Shown: one piece after another, positions 17,545 through 28,377 of the stretch
How the letters are laid out: every line of letters begins with the position of its first letter
How positions within the stretch are numbered: position 1 is the first letter of the stretch
Source: an uncultured SAR86 cluster bacterium
Lineage (GTDB): Bacteria > Pseudomonadota > Gammaproteobacteria > Magnimaribacterales > D2472
Length of the DNA: 64,000 bases
Assembly (NCBI GenBank): GCA_902622845.1
Contig: CACNRI010000002.1
Location: 62,001 to 126,000 of the forward strand
Reading direction: 5' to 3'
Made by a program: the position numbers and the translations under genes
Notes under the pieces: model-generated
Seen by the model: the letters and a program-made list of their open reading frames with translations, nothing else
Database searches by the model: none
What the model was told of the DNA's origin: nothing

Positions 17545-18668
17545 TGGGAAAGAAGCTTGAAGGAGCTGGATTAAGAGGTCAAGTCGCAGGAGAAACTGCA
17601 CTTTCAACCGTAGGTAAAGAGGGTAAAGGCCTTACTTACAGAGGTTATGCGATTGAAGATTTAGCAGAGAAAGCAACTTTTGAAGAAGTTGCCTATATGC
17701 TTCTTTATGGAAAATTACCTAATCAAGATGAATATGACTCTTATACCTCTAAGCTTAGGAAATATAGAGATTTACCAGGAGAGTTAAAAAATGTTTTAAC
17801 AGCAATACCAAAAGAAACTCATCCCATGGATGTGCTTCGAACTGGTACTTCTATGTTAGGAAATCTTGAGCCAGAAGGAGATTTTACTAATCAAAATGAT
17901 ACAGCTGATAGAATTCTTGCTGCCATGCCTTCAATAATGACATATTGGTACAGAGCATCTCATTTTGGCGAAGATATAGATACTCTTACAGATCATAAAA
18001 CTATGGGCGGTCAGTTTTTAAGTTTACTTACAGGAAGCGAGCCAAGTGATGAACACATTAGAGCACTTGATACTTCTCTTATTTGCTATGCAGAACACGG
18101 CTTTAATGCATCGACATTTACAGCTAGGACGTGTGCATCAACACTGTCTGATATGCATTCGTGTATTACTGCGGCAATAGGAACATTAAGAGGACCACTT
18201 CATGGTGGTGCTAATGAAGCAGCTATGGAAATGATAGAAAGATTTTCTTCAAGGGAAGATGCTAATGTTGGTGTGAAGAATATGCTAGCAAACAAAGAAA
18301 AGATTATGGGTTTCGGTCATGCGGTTTATTCAGATGAGGATCCTAGAAACAAGATTGTAAAAGCATGGGCAAAGAAACTTAGCTCAAATGCATCCAACCC
18401 TGTCATTTATGAGGTTTCGGAAGAAATTGAAAAGGTAATGAGCGAAGAAAAAAATCTCTTTGCAAATACAGATTTTTATATGGCATCTGCATATAATTTT
18501 TTAGGCATACCAACACCAATCTTTACGCCACTTTTTGTAATTGGTAGAACCTCTGGATGGGCTGCCAATGTGATGGAACAAAGAGCAGATAATAGAATTA
18601 TAAGACCTAGTGAAGAATATATTGGACCCGAATCTGCAACTTGGGTTGATCTTCAAGATAGAGATTAA
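17544..18668 (+). CDS. prpC: 2-methylcitrate synthase
   Basis: Condenses propionyl-CoA with oxaloacetate to 2-methylcitrate. The protein belongs to the citrate synthase fold and shows the PrpC-specific stretches YAEHGFNASTFTARTCAST, TLRGPLHGGANEAAMEM, with a catalytic histidine, and GFGHAVYSDEDPRNK. In true citrate synthases the last motif reads GFGHRVY; methylcitrate synthases have a small residue there, as here. WAANVMEQRADNRIIRP closes the active site. The ATG at 17544 (one base overlap, TGATG) is preferred over the in-frame TTG at 17541; length is 374. It ends directly before the DUF4399 gene. Confidence 0.92.
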   Translation: MGKKLEGAGLRGQVAGETALSTVGKEGKGLTYRGYAIEDLAEKATFEEVAYMLLYGKLPNQDEYDSYTSKLRKYRDLPGELKNVLTAIPKETHPMDVLRTGTSMLGNLEPEGDFTNQNDTADRILAAMPSIMTYWYRASHFGEDIDTLTDHKTMGGQFLSLLTGSEPSDEHIRALDTSLICYAEHGFNASTFTARTCASTLSDMHSCITAAIGTLRGPLHGGANEAAMEMIERFSSREDANVGVKNMLANKEKIMGFGHAVYSDEDPRNKIVKAWAKKLSSNASNPVIYEVSEEIEKVMSEEKNLFANTDFYMASAYNFLGIPTPIFTPLFVIGRTSGWAANVMEQRADNRIIRPSEEYIGPESATWVDLQDRD

Positions 18669-19100
18669 ATGATAAAAATCTTTAGCTTAATTATCCCATT
18701 TCTATTTTTTTCTTTAGAAACAACTTCTAATGATTTTGATTCATTAGAATGCAGAGAGGGCAATCCAGAAGTATTTTTTATCACCCCTAATCAAAATTTA
18801 GTAACCTCTACAGGAGTAATAAATTTAGAGTTTGGCATTAAAAATTTTAATATTGCACCAGCTGGTCAAATGGCTTGTGATTCCGGACATCATCATCTTC
18901 TTATCAATGTTCCGCTTCCAGATTTAACTAGGCCAATTCCTTCAGACGAAAATCACATACATTACGGCAAAGGACAAACCTCAGACACTATCGAGTTACC
19001 AAAAGGAGTCCACAGATTAAGGTTAGTTCTTGGAAACTTCGCACATATTCCTCATGAAGAACCAATAATCTCAGATGAATTGATTATTGAGGTAAGGTAA
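18669..19100 (+). CDS. Secreted DUF4399 protein inside the prp operon
   Basis: A 143-residue exported protein. Residues 1-18 form a signal peptide ([19 protein letters not shown]). The body matches the DUF4399 pattern: [30 protein letters not shown], then [27 protein letters not shown] and [19 protein letters not shown]. The cluster of histidines suggests metal binding; the biochemical role is not known to me. The ATG follows the prpC stop immediately and its own stop overlaps the prpD start by one base (TAATG), so it is a true member of the operon. A periplasmic protein between two cytoplasmic methylcitrate enzymes is unusual. Confidence 0.82.
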   Translation: MIKIFSLIIPFLFFSLETTSNDFDSLECREGNPEVFFITPNQNLVTSTGVINLEFGIKNFNIAPAGQMACDSGHHHLLINVPLPDLTRPIPSDENHIHYGKGQTSDTIELPKGVHRLRLVLGNFAHIPHEEPIISDELIIEVR

Positions 19101-20545
19101 TGTCACAATTTTTTGATATTAACTCAAGACCAGATCCTGATGAATTAATAATCAAAATTGCTGATTATGTTATGGATTATGAGATCCAATCAGATGAAGC
19201 ATATGAAACTGCAAAAAGCTGTTTAATAGACACTCTAGGGTGTGGCTTGCTAGCGTTAAGTTTTCCAGCTTGCACAAAATTACTTGGGCCAGTTATTGAG
19301 GGAACAGAAGTACCATATGGCGTTAGAGTTCCAGGAACCTCTAATTTATTAGACCCCGTAAAGGGAGCATTTGATATCGGATGCATTATAAGATGGCTTG
19401 ATTTTAACGATACTTGGCTTGCAGCTGAGTGGGGACATCCATCAGATAATCTTGGTGCAATACTTGCTTGCGCAGATTATGTCTCTCAAAAGAATATTGA
19501 AGCCGGCAAAGAACCACTGAAAGTATTGGATATTCTAGAAATGATGATTAAAGCTCATGAAATCCAAGGTATTTTAGCTCTCGAAAATAGCTTCAACAGA
19601 GTTGGTTTAGATCATGTAGTTCTTGTCAAAGTAGCATCAACTGCAGTAGCAACAAAAATTTTAGGTGGTAATAAGGAAGATGTTATTAATGCTTTAACTC
19701 ATGCTTGGCTGGATGGACAAAGCTTGAGAACATACAGACATGCTCCAAATGCAGGGTCACGAAAAAGCTGGGCTGCCGGTGATGCGACAAGTCGTGCAGT
19801 AAGACTAGCAATGATTACCTTATCAGGAGAGATGGGGTATCCAAGTGTTTTAACTGCAAAAACATGGGGGTTTGAGGATGTCCTTTTTAAAGGTGAGTCT
19901 TTAAGAATTCCACAAAGCTTTGGTTCATATGTCATGGAAAATGTTCTATTTAAAATTAGTTTTCCTGCTGAATTCCATGCACAAACAGCAGTTGAGGCAG
20001 CAGTGAGCATGCATCCTGAAATTATCGATAGGCTTGATGAAATTGATAAAATTGAGATAACAACACATGAGTCAGCAATAAGAATCATTTCCAAAGTTGG
20101 CGAACTCAACAATCCTGCAGATAGGGATCACTGTCTTCAATATATGGTCGCTATTGGCCTTCTTAAAGGTGATTTAGTAGCTGAGGACTATGAAGATGAA
20201 GTCGCACAGGATACAAGAATTGATGAATTAAGATCAAAAATGGTTGTTACTGAGAATAAAAAATATTCTGAGGATTATCTTGATCCTGAAAAGAGATCAA
20301 TAGCTAACAAATTGAGAGTACTTTTCAAAGATGGTTCTTCCACTCAAGAAATTGAGGTTGAGTACCCTATTGGCCATAGAAGAAGAAGAAATGAAGGCAT
20401 TCCAGTGCTTGAGAAAAAGTTTTTAAGTAATCTAAAGACTGTTTTTGACGATGATAAATCAGAGCAGATTTATAAAGAGTTCTTAGATTTTGATAAGCTT
20501 ACATCTATGAGTGTAGTTGATTTTCAAAAGCTTCTATCTCTCTGA
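19100..20545 (+). CDS. prpD: 2-methylcitrate dehydratase
   Basis: Dehydrates 2-methylcitrate to 2-methyl-cis-aconitate without an Fe-S cluster (MmgE/PrpD family). Recognisable parts are [20 protein letters not shown], the [11 protein letters not shown] segment, [19 protein letters not shown], with the substrate-binding [22 protein letters not shown], and [15 protein letters not shown]. Length 481 equals that of E. coli PrpD (483). The alternative AcnD/PrpF pair is absent here, so AcnB (33.6-36.2 kb) probably carries out the following hydration. prpD ends the seven-gene chain that starts at 14500. Confidence 0.93.
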   Translation: MSQFFDINSRPDPDELIIKIADYVMDYEIQSDEAYETAKSCLIDTLGCGLLALSFPACTKLLGPVIEGTEVPYGVRVPGTSNLLDPVKGAFDIGCIIRWLDFNDTWLAAEWGHPSDNLGAILACADYVSQKNIEAGKEPLKVLDILEMMIKAHEIQGILALENSFNRVGLDHVVLVKVASTAVATKILGGNKEDVINALTHAWLDGQSLRTYRHAPNAGSRKSWAAGDATSRAVRLAMITLSGEMGYPSVLTAKTWGFEDVLFKGESLRIPQSFGSYVMENVLFKISFPAEFHAQTAVEAAVSMHPEIIDRLDEIDKIEITTHESAIRIISKVGELNNPADRDHCLQYMVAIGLLKGDLVAEDYEDEVAQDTRIDELRSKMVVTENKKYSEDYLDPEKRSIANKLRVLFKDGSSTQEIEVEYPIGHRRRRNEGIPVLEKKFLSNLKTVFDDDKSEQIYKEFLDFDKLTSMSVVDFQKLLSL

Positions 20546-20581
20546 AACACTTATAATCTCAGCGTTTTTTAAAAAATAGCA

Positions 20582-20587
20582 TATAAT
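20582..20587 (+). promoter_or_regulatory. -10 hexamer before aroC
   Basis: TATAAT at 20582-20587 ends eight bases before the aroC ATG, so transcription would begin at or one or two bases ahead of the start codon. A second TATAAT lies at 20552-20557 and could serve a transcript with a normal leader. No convincing -35 element is seen for either. Confidence 0.45.
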
Positions 20588-20595
20588 ACTCCGCT

Positions 20596-21684
20596 ATGTC
20601 AGGTAACACATTTGGAAAAATCTTTTCTGTAACGACTTTTGGTGAAAGTCATGGCGAAGCTATGGGCTGCATAATTGACGGATGTCCACCTAATTTTGAA
20701 ATAAAAAATGAAGATATTCAGATGGAGCTTGACAGAAGAAAGCCTGGCCAATCAGATGTTACTACCCAGAGGAAAGAGGACGACAAAGTTGAAATCATGT
20801 CAGGAGTTTTTGAAGGAAAAACTCTTGGGACTCCTATAGCATTGTTAATCAGAAATAAAGACCAGATTTCAAAAGATTATTCAAATATTAAAGATACATT
20901 TAGGCCAAATCATGCTGACCTCACATATCAAGCAAAGTATGGTATTAGAGATTACAGAGGTGGTGGCAGATCAAGCGCAAGAGAGACAGCAATGCGAGTT
21001 GCTGCGGGAGCAGTTGCTAAGAAGTATTTAAATACACATGGAATAATAACTAAGGGCTTTGTATCACAAATTGGAAGTATTTCTGCTGATACAGTTGATC
21101 TTGAATTTGTAAATGAAAATAAATTCTTCTTTCCTGATAGATCAAAAATTAGCTCACTTGAAGAGTTTTTTGAAGAACTCATCAAAGAAGGAGACTCAAT
21201 AGGTGCCAAGCTAAATATTAAAGTCCAAAACTGTCCAGTTGGCCTTGGAGAACCTGTTTTCGATAAATTAAATGCTGATTTGGCAAAAGCCATAATGAGT
21301 ATCAATGCCGTAAAATCGGTTTCTATTGGCAACTCTGACATGATTCCATTTTCTAAAGGATCTGAGCTAAGAGATGAAATTACCAAGACTGGATTCGATT
21401 CAAATAATTCTGGTGGAATCCTTGGTGGTATTTCAAATGGTGATGATATTGATATAAGTTTTTTAATTAAACCCACATCTAGCATAAGTAAAGCCACAAC
21501 ATCCATAGATAAAGATGGAAATGAGGTTGAGCTTGAAATTAAAGGAAGACATGATCCTTGTGTTGGAATTAGAGCAGTACCAATTGCTGAGGCAATGGTG
21601 AACCTTGTTTTAATTGACCATCTTCTAAGAAACAAGGCACAGTGCGGTGATGTTGATCAAAAACTCCCATTTGTAACGGAATAA
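20596..21684 (+). CDS. aroC: Chorismate synthase
   Basis: Last step of the shikimate pathway: forms chorismate from EPSP using reduced FMN. Signatures are [18 protein letters not shown] (1), [34 protein letters not shown] (2) and [18 protein letters not shown] (3), all complete. Length 362 matches E. coli (361). Its stop overlaps the leuC start by one base, and it opens the run of fourteen closely packed genes ending with purF. Its product feeds the trpFBA genes later in the same run. Confidence 0.95.
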   Translation: MSGNTFGKIFSVTTFGESHGEAMGCIIDGCPPNFEIKNEDIQMELDRRKPGQSDVTTQRKEDDKVEIMSGVFEGKTLGTPIALLIRNKDQISKDYSNIKDTFRPNHADLTYQAKYGIRDYRGGGRSSARETAMRVAAGAVAKKYLNTHGIITKGFVSQIGSISADTVDLEFVNENKFFFPDRSKISSLEEFFEELIKEGDSIGAKLNIKVQNCPVGLGEPVFDKLNADLAKAIMSINAVKSVSIGNSDMIPFSKGSELRDEITKTGFDSNNSGGILGGISNGDDIDISFLIKPTSSISKATTSIDKDGNEVELEIKGRHDPCVGIRAVPIAEAMVNLVLIDHLLRNKAQCGDVDQKLPFVTE

Positions 21685-23084
21685 TGGGATACACCATATA
21701 TGACAAGCTCTGGAATGAGCACTTAATAAGATCCTATGATGATGGAGACTCACTAATTTATATTGATAGGCATTTTCTTCATGAAGTAACATCTCCTCAA
21801 GCTTTTGAGGGCCTCAAAAAAAAATCACTCAAACCATGGAGAATTAATGCAAACATTGCTACTCCAGATCACAATGTTCCAACTACAAGGGATAACAAAT
21901 TTAGCATTGAGAGCATTGAGGACAATATCTCAAAGTTGCAGGTTGTTGAGTTAGATAAAAATTGTAATGATTTCGGCATAAAACAATTTAATATCAACTC
22001 AAATAATCAAGGCATAGTTCATGTAATTGGACCAGAATTAGGCTTAACGCTTCCTGGAATGAGTATTGTTTGCGGCGACTCACATACTTCAACTCATGGT
22101 GCTTTTGGTTGTCTTGCAATGGGAATTGGAACATCTGAAGTGGAGCATGTTCTTGCCACTCAAAGTTTAAAAGTAAGGAAGCTTAAAAATATGAGAATAA
22201 ATTTTGAGGGGTCGATACAAGAAGGAGTATCCTCGAAAGATATCATTTTATATTTAATTAGGACAATAGGAACTGCAGGTGGAACAGGATATGCAGTTGA
22301 ATTTGCGGGATCATATATACGAAATATCTCTATGGAAGCCAGAATGACAATATGCAATATGTCTATTGAAGCAGGAGCTAAAGTAGGATTAGTGTCTGTT
22401 GACGACAAAACTATTGAATACGTTAAAAAACATTCAAATCTTGAAGCTAATTTAATAAATGATGCTATTAAAAAATGGAAAAATTTAACAACTGATAAAG
22501 AAGCAATGTTCGATGAAGAAATTGACATTGATGTATCAAAAATTAATCCTCAAGTTTCTTGGGGCACATCACCAGAAATGGTAATTGATTTCAACGAAAA
22601 GATTCCATCGAGCTCAATTTTTTCTGCTGAAAAAAGAAAAAGCTTAGATCTAGCTAAAAATTATATGGGATTGTCAGATAATCAGGAATTGAGCGATTTA
22701 GATTTCGATAAAGTATTCATTGGATCATGCACTAATTCTCGAATTGAAGATCTAAGAGAAGCCGCAGAAGTTTTGAAAGGTCAAAAGGTTTCTGAAAATA
22801 TCCAAGAAGCTATTGTTGTTCCTGGGTCTGGAATGGTTAAAGAACAAGCAGAGAAGGAGGGAATTCATAAAATATTCATCGATGCTGGATTTCAGTGGAG
22901 GGCACCGGGTTGTTCTATGTGCCTAGGTATGAATCCAGACCAATTGAGTCCTTATGAAAGATGTGCTTCAACTTCAAATAGAAATTTTGAGGGCCGGCAG
23001 GGTAATTTAGGAAGAACGCATTTAATGAGTCCAAAGATGGCTGCTCTAACCGCAATAAATGGAAGGATTGTAAAAGAGATTTAA
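21684..23084 (+). CDS. leuC: 3-isopropylmalate dehydratase large subunit
   Basis: Isomerises 2- to 3-isopropylmalate for leucine synthesis; binds a [4Fe-4S] cluster. Cluster ligands are in [11 protein letters not shown] (first Cys) and [13 protein letters not shown] (second and third). [23 protein letters not shown] is the aconitase-family signature, and LWNEHLIRS with TSPQAFEGL is typical of the bacterial LeuC subfamily. Length 466 equals E. coli. One base overlap with aroC; one base gap to leuD. leuA is not adjacent, so the first step is encoded elsewhere. Confidence 0.95.
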   Translation: MGYTIYDKLWNEHLIRSYDDGDSLIYIDRHFLHEVTSPQAFEGLKKKSLKPWRINANIATPDHNVPTTRDNKFSIESIEDNISKLQVVELDKNCNDFGIKQFNINSNNQGIVHVIGPELGLTLPGMSIVCGDSHTSTHGAFGCLAMGIGTSEVEHVLATQSLKVRKLKNMRINFEGSIQEGVSSKDIILYLIRTIGTAGGTGYAVEFAGSYIRNISMEARMTICNMSIEAGAKVGLVSVDDKTIEYVKKHSNLEANLINDAIKKWKNLTTDKEAMFDEEIDIDVSKINPQVSWGTSPEMVIDFNEKIPSSSIFSAEKRKSLDLAKNYMGLSDNQELSDLDFDKVFIGSCTNSRIEDLREAAEVLKGQKVSENIQEAIVVPGSGMVKEQAEKEGIHKIFIDAGFQWRAPGCSMCLGMNPDQLSPYERCASTSNRNFEGRQGNLGRTHLMSPKMAALTAINGRIVKEI

Positions 23085-23085
23085 G

Positions 23086-23715
23086 ATGAAAGATTTTATT
23101 GAAGGCATTGTAGCTCCAATTGATAGAGATAATATAGATACCGATCAAATTATCCCAACAGAATATTTAAAATCTATTAAAAAATTTGGATATGAGGATT
23201 ATCTTTTTGATGGCTGGAGATATAAAGATCAGGGTCGTCTTGGAATGAAAAAAGGTGAAAGAAAAATCAATCATGAATTTATTCTTAACAATTCGCCTTA
23301 TGATGAATCTAAAGTTTTGCTTACAAGAGATAATTTTGGATGCGGCTCAAGTAGAGAGCATGCAGTTTGGGCTCTCAGAGACTTTGGTATTGAAGTTGTT
23401 TTAGCAAGCTCATTTGGCGATATTTTTTATAATAATTGTTTCAAAAATGGTGTTTTACCGTTAAAGCTCAAAAAAACTGAAATTGAAAAACTATTTTCAT
23501 TGTCTACAGATAGCCCAGTATCTATTTCAGTAAATATAAAAGATAAAGTTATACTTTTTAAAGATAAGCTCTCTATTGATTTTGATCTTGATAATAATTT
23601 AGCTGAAAGAATCATCTATGGCCTTGATGAGATCGATATTACTCTTAAAGATTCAGAATTAATTAAGAAATTTGAAGAACATAGAAAAGAAAATAACCCA
23701 TGGATTTTCGAATGA
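23086..23715 (+). CDS. leuD: 3-isopropylmalate dehydratase small subunit
   Basis: Swivelling subunit of the isopropylmalate isomerase. It shows [19 protein letters not shown], the [20 protein letters not shown] signature that closes over the substrate, and [17 protein letters not shown]. Length 209 is near E. coli (201). It lies one base after leuC and its TGA overlaps the leuB ATG by four bases. Confidence 0.94.
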   Translation: MKDFIEGIVAPIDRDNIDTDQIIPTEYLKSIKKFGYEDYLFDGWRYKDQGRLGMKKGERKINHEFILNNSPYDESKVLLTRDNFGCGSSREHAVWALRDFGIEVVLASSFGDIFYNNCFKNGVLPLKLKKTEIEKLFSLSTDSPVSISVNIKDKVILFKDKLSIDFDLDNNLAERIIYGLDEIDITLKDSELIKKFEEHRKENNPWIFE

Positions 23716-24797
23716 ATAAAAAGATTCTTATTTTGCCAGGTGACGGCATCGGCCCTGAAGTAACAAGTTCCGCAATAGAGATATTAAGATTTGTTAAAGA
23801 TCTATACTCTCTTGATCTTGATATTGAAACTCATGATATTGGCGGAGCAGCCTATGATAAGACTGGTTATCCTCTTCCTAAAAAGACTTTGGAGATAGCT
23901 AGAAAATCTGATGCTATTCTCTTTGGAGCTGTCGGTGGTCCAGAATGGGAGGATTTAGATTGGGATAAAAGACCAGAGCAAGCATTATTAGGATTGAGAA
24001 AAGAGCTAGGATTATTTGCTAACCTTAGACCTGCCTTCCTTTTTAATGAGCTTGCTTCAGCTTCACCAATAAAAGAGGAAATTATCAATGATTTAGATAT
24101 CTTGATAGTAAGAGAGTTAACAGGCGGTATTTATTTTGGTGAGCCAAGAGGAATTGATACTTCTTCAAACCCTCCACATGCTTTTAATACAATGATTTAT
24201 GACGAAAAAGAGATCGAAAGAATTGGTCGAGTAGCTTTTGAATCAGCTCAAAAAAGGAATAAAAAACTATGTTCAGTAGAAAAAGCAAATGTTCTTGAGG
24301 TTTCAAAGTTTTGGAGAGAAATAATTACAAACCTATCAAAGGAGTATCCTGATGTTGAATTGACACATCAGCTTGCTGACAATACCGCAATGCAATTAGT
24401 ACTTGATCCCAATCAGTTCGATGTAATTGTTTCTAGTAATCTATTTGGTGATATTTTATCTGACATTGCTGCAACGCTAACTGGCTCTATTGGTATGCTT
24501 CCTTCCGCATCACTCAACAGCTCTTCTCAGGGAATGTATGAACCATGTCATGGCAGCGCACCTGATATAGCTGGTAAAAATTTAGCAAACCCTTTAGCAA
24601 TGATCCTCTCCCTAGCAATGGCTTTTAGGTACTCTCTTGAAAATTCTGAAGCAGCAAGCATAATCGAAAAATCTGTAAAAGAGTTTATCTCAAGAGGTTT
24701 TAGAACAAAAGATTTAACCGATGATTCATCCTTTTTAGAGACTGATGAAGTTGCTTCCGAGCTTATTTCAATAATCATGGAAAAATCTAATGTCTAA
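23712..24797 (+). CDS. leuB: 3-isopropylmalate dehydrogenase
   Basis: Oxidative decarboxylation of 3-isopropylmalate with [13 protein letters not shown] is the N-terminal signature, [11 protein letters not shown] and [21 protein letters not shown] bind substrate, and [26 protein letters not shown] is the dehydrogenase signature with the metal aspartates; [15 protein letters not shown] binds NAD. The ATG at 23712, overlapping the leuD stop (ATGA), is preferred over an in-frame ATG at 23700 since it gives the normal [12 protein letters not shown] start; length 361. Overlaps asd by eight bases. Confidence 0.95.
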   Translation: MNKKILILPGDGIGPEVTSSAIEILRFVKDLYSLDLDIETHDIGGAAYDKTGYPLPKKTLEIARKSDAILFGAVGGPEWEDLDWDKRPEQALLGLRKELGLFANLRPAFLFNELASASPIKEEIINDLDILIVRELTGGIYFGEPRGIDTSSNPPHAFNTMIYDEKEIERIGRVAFESAQKRNKKLCSVEKANVLEVSKFWREIITNLSKEYPDVELTHQLADNTAMQLVLDPNQFDVIVSSNLFGDILSDIAATLTGSIGMLPSASLNSSSQGMYEPCHGSAPDIAGKNLANPLAMILSLAMAFRYSLENSEAASIIEKSVKEFISRGFRTKDLTDDSSFLETDEVASELISIIMEKSNV

Positions 24798-25788
24798 GTT
24801 AGCTATAGTTGGAGCATCTGGATTGGTTGGAAGAAATTTACTAGAACAACTACAAAAAAGAGAATTTAAAATCGATGAGATTTTTTTATTAGGTAAAAAA
24901 TCAGCTGGCTCTTCAATAAATTTTTTAGACAAAGATTGCATAATTGAAGACATTGATGAATTTGATTTTAATAAGCCCGACTATGCAATATTGTCTGCTG
25001 GTTCTGATGTGGCAAGAGATTATGCGAATAAATTTATCGAAGCTAATTGTAAGGTTTTAGATATGTCTTCCTACTTTAGATATGATGATAATGTACCCCT
25101 TATAATTCCAGAGATTAATGGACATATCATAAGTAAGAAAACCAGTCTGGTTGCTAACCCTAACTGTTCAACAGCTCAGCTCTTGATGATCCTCGATCAT
25201 ATCCATAAAGAGTTTAGTATCGAAAGTGTAATGATCACTACCTTTCAAGCAGTTTCAGGTGCAGGTGAGCAGGGTATAAAAGAGCTTGAAAATCAGTCTC
25301 AATCAATCTCTGCTGTTTACAATGTATTTTCTAAAGCCATAGCTGGAAATGTAATACCTCAGTGCGATAAATTTTTAGATAATGGTTTTACGAAAGAGGA
25401 AATGAAGCTCAACTGGGAAACAAAAAAAATATTAGATGAAAAAATTAATGTAACTTCCACTTGCGTAAGAGTGCCGGTAATAAATGGACACTCTGAATCA
25501 GTTTTTATAAAAGTAAGAAATGAAGCCTCAAGATCAAGCATAATAAAATTACTTGAAGGCAAAGAGGGCATAAAAGTAATTGATGACCCATCAAAAGAAG
25601 CTTTCCCAACTGCTCTTGAAAATGCAAATAAAACAAATGATGTTTATGTTGGAAGAATTCGTTCAAGTAAAATAAATAATGAAGATTGGATATCCTGCTG
25701 GATTGTAGCTGATAATGTGTTTGGTAAAGGTGCTGCTTTAAATGCAGTCCAAATCTTAGAATTAATGAAAAAAGCTGATGAAAATTAA
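24790..25788 (+). CDS. asd: Aspartate-semialdehyde dehydrogenase
   Basis: Second step of the aspartate family pathway (lysine, threonine, methionine, diaminopimelate): reduces aspartyl phosphate with NADPH. The nucleophile is Cys126 in [10 protein letters not shown] and the base His234 in [21 protein letters not shown] binds NADP, and [15 protein letters not shown] binds phosphate. Length 332 is like the actinobacterial/gram-positive and Usg-like forms. In many gammaproteobacteria this position before fimV-truA is held by Usg, a homologue without the catalytic cysteine; the cysteine is present here, so the gene is called asd. lysC for the first step is at 53.4 kb. Its end overlaps fimV by 11 bases. 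Confidence 0.9.
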   Translation: MSKLAIVGASGLVGRNLLEQLQKREFKIDEIFLLGKKSAGSSINFLDKDCIIEDIDEFDFNKPDYAILSAGSDVARDYANKFIEANCKVLDMSSYFRYDDNVPLIIPEINGHIISKKTSLVANPNCSTAQLLMILDHIHKEFSIESVMITTFQAVSGAGEQGIKELENQSQSISAVYNVFSKAIAGNVIPQCDKFLDNGFTKEEMKLNWETKKILDEKINVTSTCVRVPVINGHSESVFIKVRNEASRSSIIKLLEGKEGIKVIDDPSKEAFPTALENANKTNDVYVGRIRSSKINNEDWISCWIVADNVFGKGAALNAVQILELMKKADEN

Positions 25789-26986
25789 AAAGATAAGTTT
25801 TTTTCTTTTTTTTATAATTTTTTCATCACTTTTATCATCAGAAATTACCTATTTATCTTCAAAAACATTTCAAGATGAAAATGCAATACAGATAGTAATA
25901 TCAATTAATTCCACAGAAGAAATCTATAAAAGCGATATCAGTATTTTTGAGTATCAAACATCATCTTCAATAAAAGATTCACTTTTTAATTTGAGTCTAA
26001 GTAGAGTAAATATTAGTGAATACAATTTAAGTTTTGAGAAACTAAAAGATACTGATACTCCTTATGCTCTATTCACAATTGAGATTAAAGATAACAGAAA
26101 AGACTTTTTTATTTTTCTTTCAGACGACTCATATACTTCTATTCTTCAAAATGAAACAGTTGAGGTCTCTAGCCCTCAAATTATTGAGGAAGAAAAACCT
26201 TCCAATGAGCTAGTCATATTAGCTGATGAAATTACTACAGTCTGGTCTATGGCTGAATCGCTTAATTACGATGATCTTAGTATTTATCAAGTAATGTGGA
26301 GTATTTTCGAAAATAATAGAGGTGCTTTCATTGACGATAACATTAATTTAATTAGAAATGATATGGATATTCTTATTCCTGAATTACAGTCAATTAAAGA
26401 AATTGATAAGTCTTATGCAAAGTTTAGTATTAGGGAGATGATAGATACCAATACTTTTGAGACACAGCAAATGCTTACATTGGTGGCTCCAGAACCAGAA
26501 GCAATTATTGAACAGGAAATTGAAGTAACTCAGGAAGAGAAAACCCAAAATTTTGATATCCAAAATCAAGAACAAACTACTTTAGACCCTCAAGCTATAA
26601 TTGAATCTCAAACAAGAATAATTGAAATTGAAAGAAATGAGGAAATAGAAATTTCAAATGAAGAAATTAATTCTGGAGTAAATATTTTGCAACTATTAAT
26701 AGTAAGTTTAGTAAGCCTTGCAGTAGGATTTCTAATAGCAATTTTTTTAATAAAAAGGAATTTAGTTACTGCTAAAAATGAATCTAAACCAGATGATGCT
26801 TTATCATCGATGCCTAAGGGACTTAGTATCAAAAATGATCCTTTCATTCAGCAGTTTGATTTAGCTATAACTCTATATGAAATGAAGGATTATGAAAAAG
26901 CCAGAATTTTATTAGATGAAATTATCGATAAAGCCAAAAATCAAAAACTTATTCAGCAGGCGGTTGATCTGAGATCAAAAATATAG
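25778..26986 (+). CDS. fimV: Reduced FimV-like polar/peptidoglycan-associated membrane protein
   Basis: FimV organises the cell pole and pilus assembly in pseudomonads. Here a signal peptide (residues 1-23) is followed by the FimV N-terminal domain, then a LysM-like peptidoglycan-binding segment around DDLSIYQVMWSIFENNRGAFIDDNINLI, an acidic glutamate/glutamine-rich linker (residues about 240-295), one membrane helix (about 302-325) and a C-terminal tetratricopeptide-like FimV motif ending KLIQQAVDLRSKI. At 402 residues it is less than half the usual 700-1000; the long acidic cytoplasmic region is mostly missing. The place between asd and truA is the conserved gammaproteobacterial one, which supports the call. 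Confidence 0.8.
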   Translation: MKIKKISFFLFFIIFSSLLSSEITYLSSKTFQDENAIQIVISINSTEEIYKSDISIFEYQTSSSIKDSLFNLSLSRVNISEYNLSFEKLKDTDTPYALFTIEIKDNRKDFFIFLSDDSYTSILQNETVEVSSPQIIEEEKPSNELVILADEITTVWSMAESLNYDDLSIYQVMWSIFENNRGAFIDDNINLIRNDMDILIPELQSIKEIDKSYAKFSIREMIDTNTFETQQMLTLVAPEPEAIIEQEIEVTQEEKTQNFDIQNQEQTTLDPQAIIESQTRIIEIERNEEIEISNEEINSGVNILQLLIVSLVSLAVGFLIAIFLIKRNLVTAKNESKPDDALSSMPKGLSIKNDPFIQQFDLAITLYEMKDYEKARILLDEIIDKAKNQKLIQQAVDLRSKI

Positions 26987-26995
26987 GGGTTAAAG

Positions 26996-27766
26996 TTGAA
27001 ACTAGCCTTCAAGATTCAATATAAAGGAACTAATTATTCCGGTTTCCAATCTCAAAAAAATGCTAACTCTATTCAAGATGAGCTTATAAGAGCTTTCAAA
27101 GGAATTTCTGTTGATAATGTGCAGATGAATTACTCAGGGAGAACTGATAAAGGCGTTCATGCGCTTGGTCAGGTTTTCGATGTAGTTGTAAGTCAGGATA
27201 GATCAGATATGCAATGGATCAATGGCCTAAATTCAAATCTTCCTAATGACATATCTGTAGTTGATTTAGATAAAGTAAATGACTCGTTTCATTCAAGATT
27301 TGATGCAATTGATAGAACATACTCTTATCTAATTTTTAATAGTCCATCAAGGAATGTTTTGCTTGATGATTTTTATTATTGGGAGCAAGCAGAGTTAGAC
27401 ATTAAGAGAATGAACGAGGAGTCCAAGTGCCTAATTGGAAAACATGATTTCACATCATTTAGGAGTCTAAGTTGCGGATCTAATAATCCCGAAAGGAATA
27501 TAAAAAAAATAGAAATTAATAAATTAGGAAATATCATCGAAATAAAAATAACTGCAAATGCATTTTTACAAAATATGGTTAGAATAATTGTCGGGACTTT
27601 ATTAGAAATTGGTAAATATCAAATTAAAATCCCATTAAAAGAAATACTTGAAAGCAAGGATAGGAATAATGCTGGAACAACTGTAAATCCTAGAGGATTA
27701 ATTTTTCTTGGCCCTAGTTATGAAAATATTACAAAGCTTAAACCGGAAAAGAGCCCTTTAATTTGA
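26996..27766 (+). CDS. truA: tRNA pseudouridine(38-40) synthase
   Basis: Makes pseudouridine at positions 38-40 of the tRNA anticodon arm. The catalytic aspartate is Asp51 in SGRTDKGVHALGQV; YKGTNYSGFQSQ precedes it, and FLQNMVRIIVGTLLEIG and AGTTVNPRGLIFLG follow. Length 256 (E. coli 270). The start is a TTG at 26996 with AGGGG nine bases upstream; no ATG lies before the conserved KIQYKGTNYSGF. Nine bases separate it from fimV. Confidence 0.92.
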   Translation: MKLAFKIQYKGTNYSGFQSQKNANSIQDELIRAFKGISVDNVQMNYSGRTDKGVHALGQVFDVVVSQDRSDMQWINGLNSNLPNDISVVDLDKVNDSFHSRFDAIDRTYSYLIFNSPSRNVLLDDFYYWEQAELDIKRMNEESKCLIGKHDFTSFRSLSCGSNNPERNIKKIEINKLGNIIEIKITANAFLQNMVRIIVGTLLEIGKYQIKIPLKEILESKDRNNAGTTVNPRGLIFLGPSYENITKLKPEKSPLI

Positions 27767-28377
27767 ATATGAAAATAAAAATTTGCGGAATAACAGAAAT
27801 AGAAACACTTAATTTCCTTATTGAAAATGGAGTTGACTATGTTGGTTTTATTTTTCATGAAAATAGTCCTAGAAATGTTACTCATGCATTTATAAATGAG
27901 ATAAAAAATATAGATTTTCAAAAAACTAGGCCTGTTTGTGTATTTGCTAATCCTGAAGAATCATTTGTTAACTCTTCATTAAGTTACTTTGAAAATCCAA
28001 TCATTCAATTTCACGGCGATGAGTCAGAAGATTTTTGTAGATTATTTGATTGCGAATTTTGGAAAGCATTAAGGATAAAAGATTCGAAGTCTCTCGAAGA
28101 CATGAAGCACTTCAAAAATGCACAAGCAATTTTGTGTGACACCTTTAAAGAAGGTATTTATGGAGGAACTGGAAGCAGCTTTGATTGGGAAATACTTAAT
28201 ACAGATTTATTCTTTGATAAAAAGATAATTCTTTCAGGTGGGTTATCTATTGAAAATTTAGAAAATGCCATAAAAATAAACCCATGGTGTCTAGATTTTA
28301 ATTCTGGGGTAGAATCAGCTCCTGGCTTTAAAGATCACTCAAAAATTATGGAAATACTAAGCTCAATAGAGAAATGA
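27763..28377 (+). CDS. trpF: Phosphoribosylanthranilate isomerase
   Basis: Third step of tryptophan synthesis, a (beta/alpha)8 enzyme. [11 protein letters not shown] carries the catalytic cysteine, [14 protein letters not shown] and VCVFANPEE follow, IQFHGDES precedes FWKALRIK, and [14 protein letters not shown] with [14 protein letters not shown] ends it, including the aspartate-rich product site. 204 residues. The TTG at 27763 overlaps the truA stop; an ATG two codons later (27769) gives the same core and is an equally good start. Here trpF stands alone rather than fused to trpC, and trpC, trpD and trpE are not in the window. Confidence 0.93.
   Translation: MNMKIKICGITEIETLNFLIENGVDYVGFIFHENSPRNVTHAFINEIKNIDFQKTRPVCVFANPEESFVNSSLSYFENPIIQFHGDESEDFCRLFDCEFWKALRIKDSKSLEDMKHFKNAQAILCDTFKEGIYGGTGSSFDWEILNTDLFFDKKIILSGGLSIENLENAIKINPWCLDFNSGVESAPGFKDHSKIMEILSSIEK

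Noticed and set aside
17544..18668. Citrate synthase
   Set aside because: GFGHAVY and the ASTFTAR segment fit methylcitrate synthases, and the gene is between prpB and prpD.
19699..20112. 137-codon minus-strand open frame inside prpD
   Set aside because: Shadow of a conserved coding sequence; no ribosome site or recognisable domain.
20952..21635. 227-codon minus-strand open frame inside aroC
   Set aside because: Lies fully within a conserved gene, has low-complexity Ser/Leu composition and no family resemblance; a shadow frame.
24790..25788. Usg (non-catalytic homologue) instead of asd
   Set aside because: Catalytic Cys126 and His234 are present, so an active aspartate-semialdehyde dehydrogenase is more likely.
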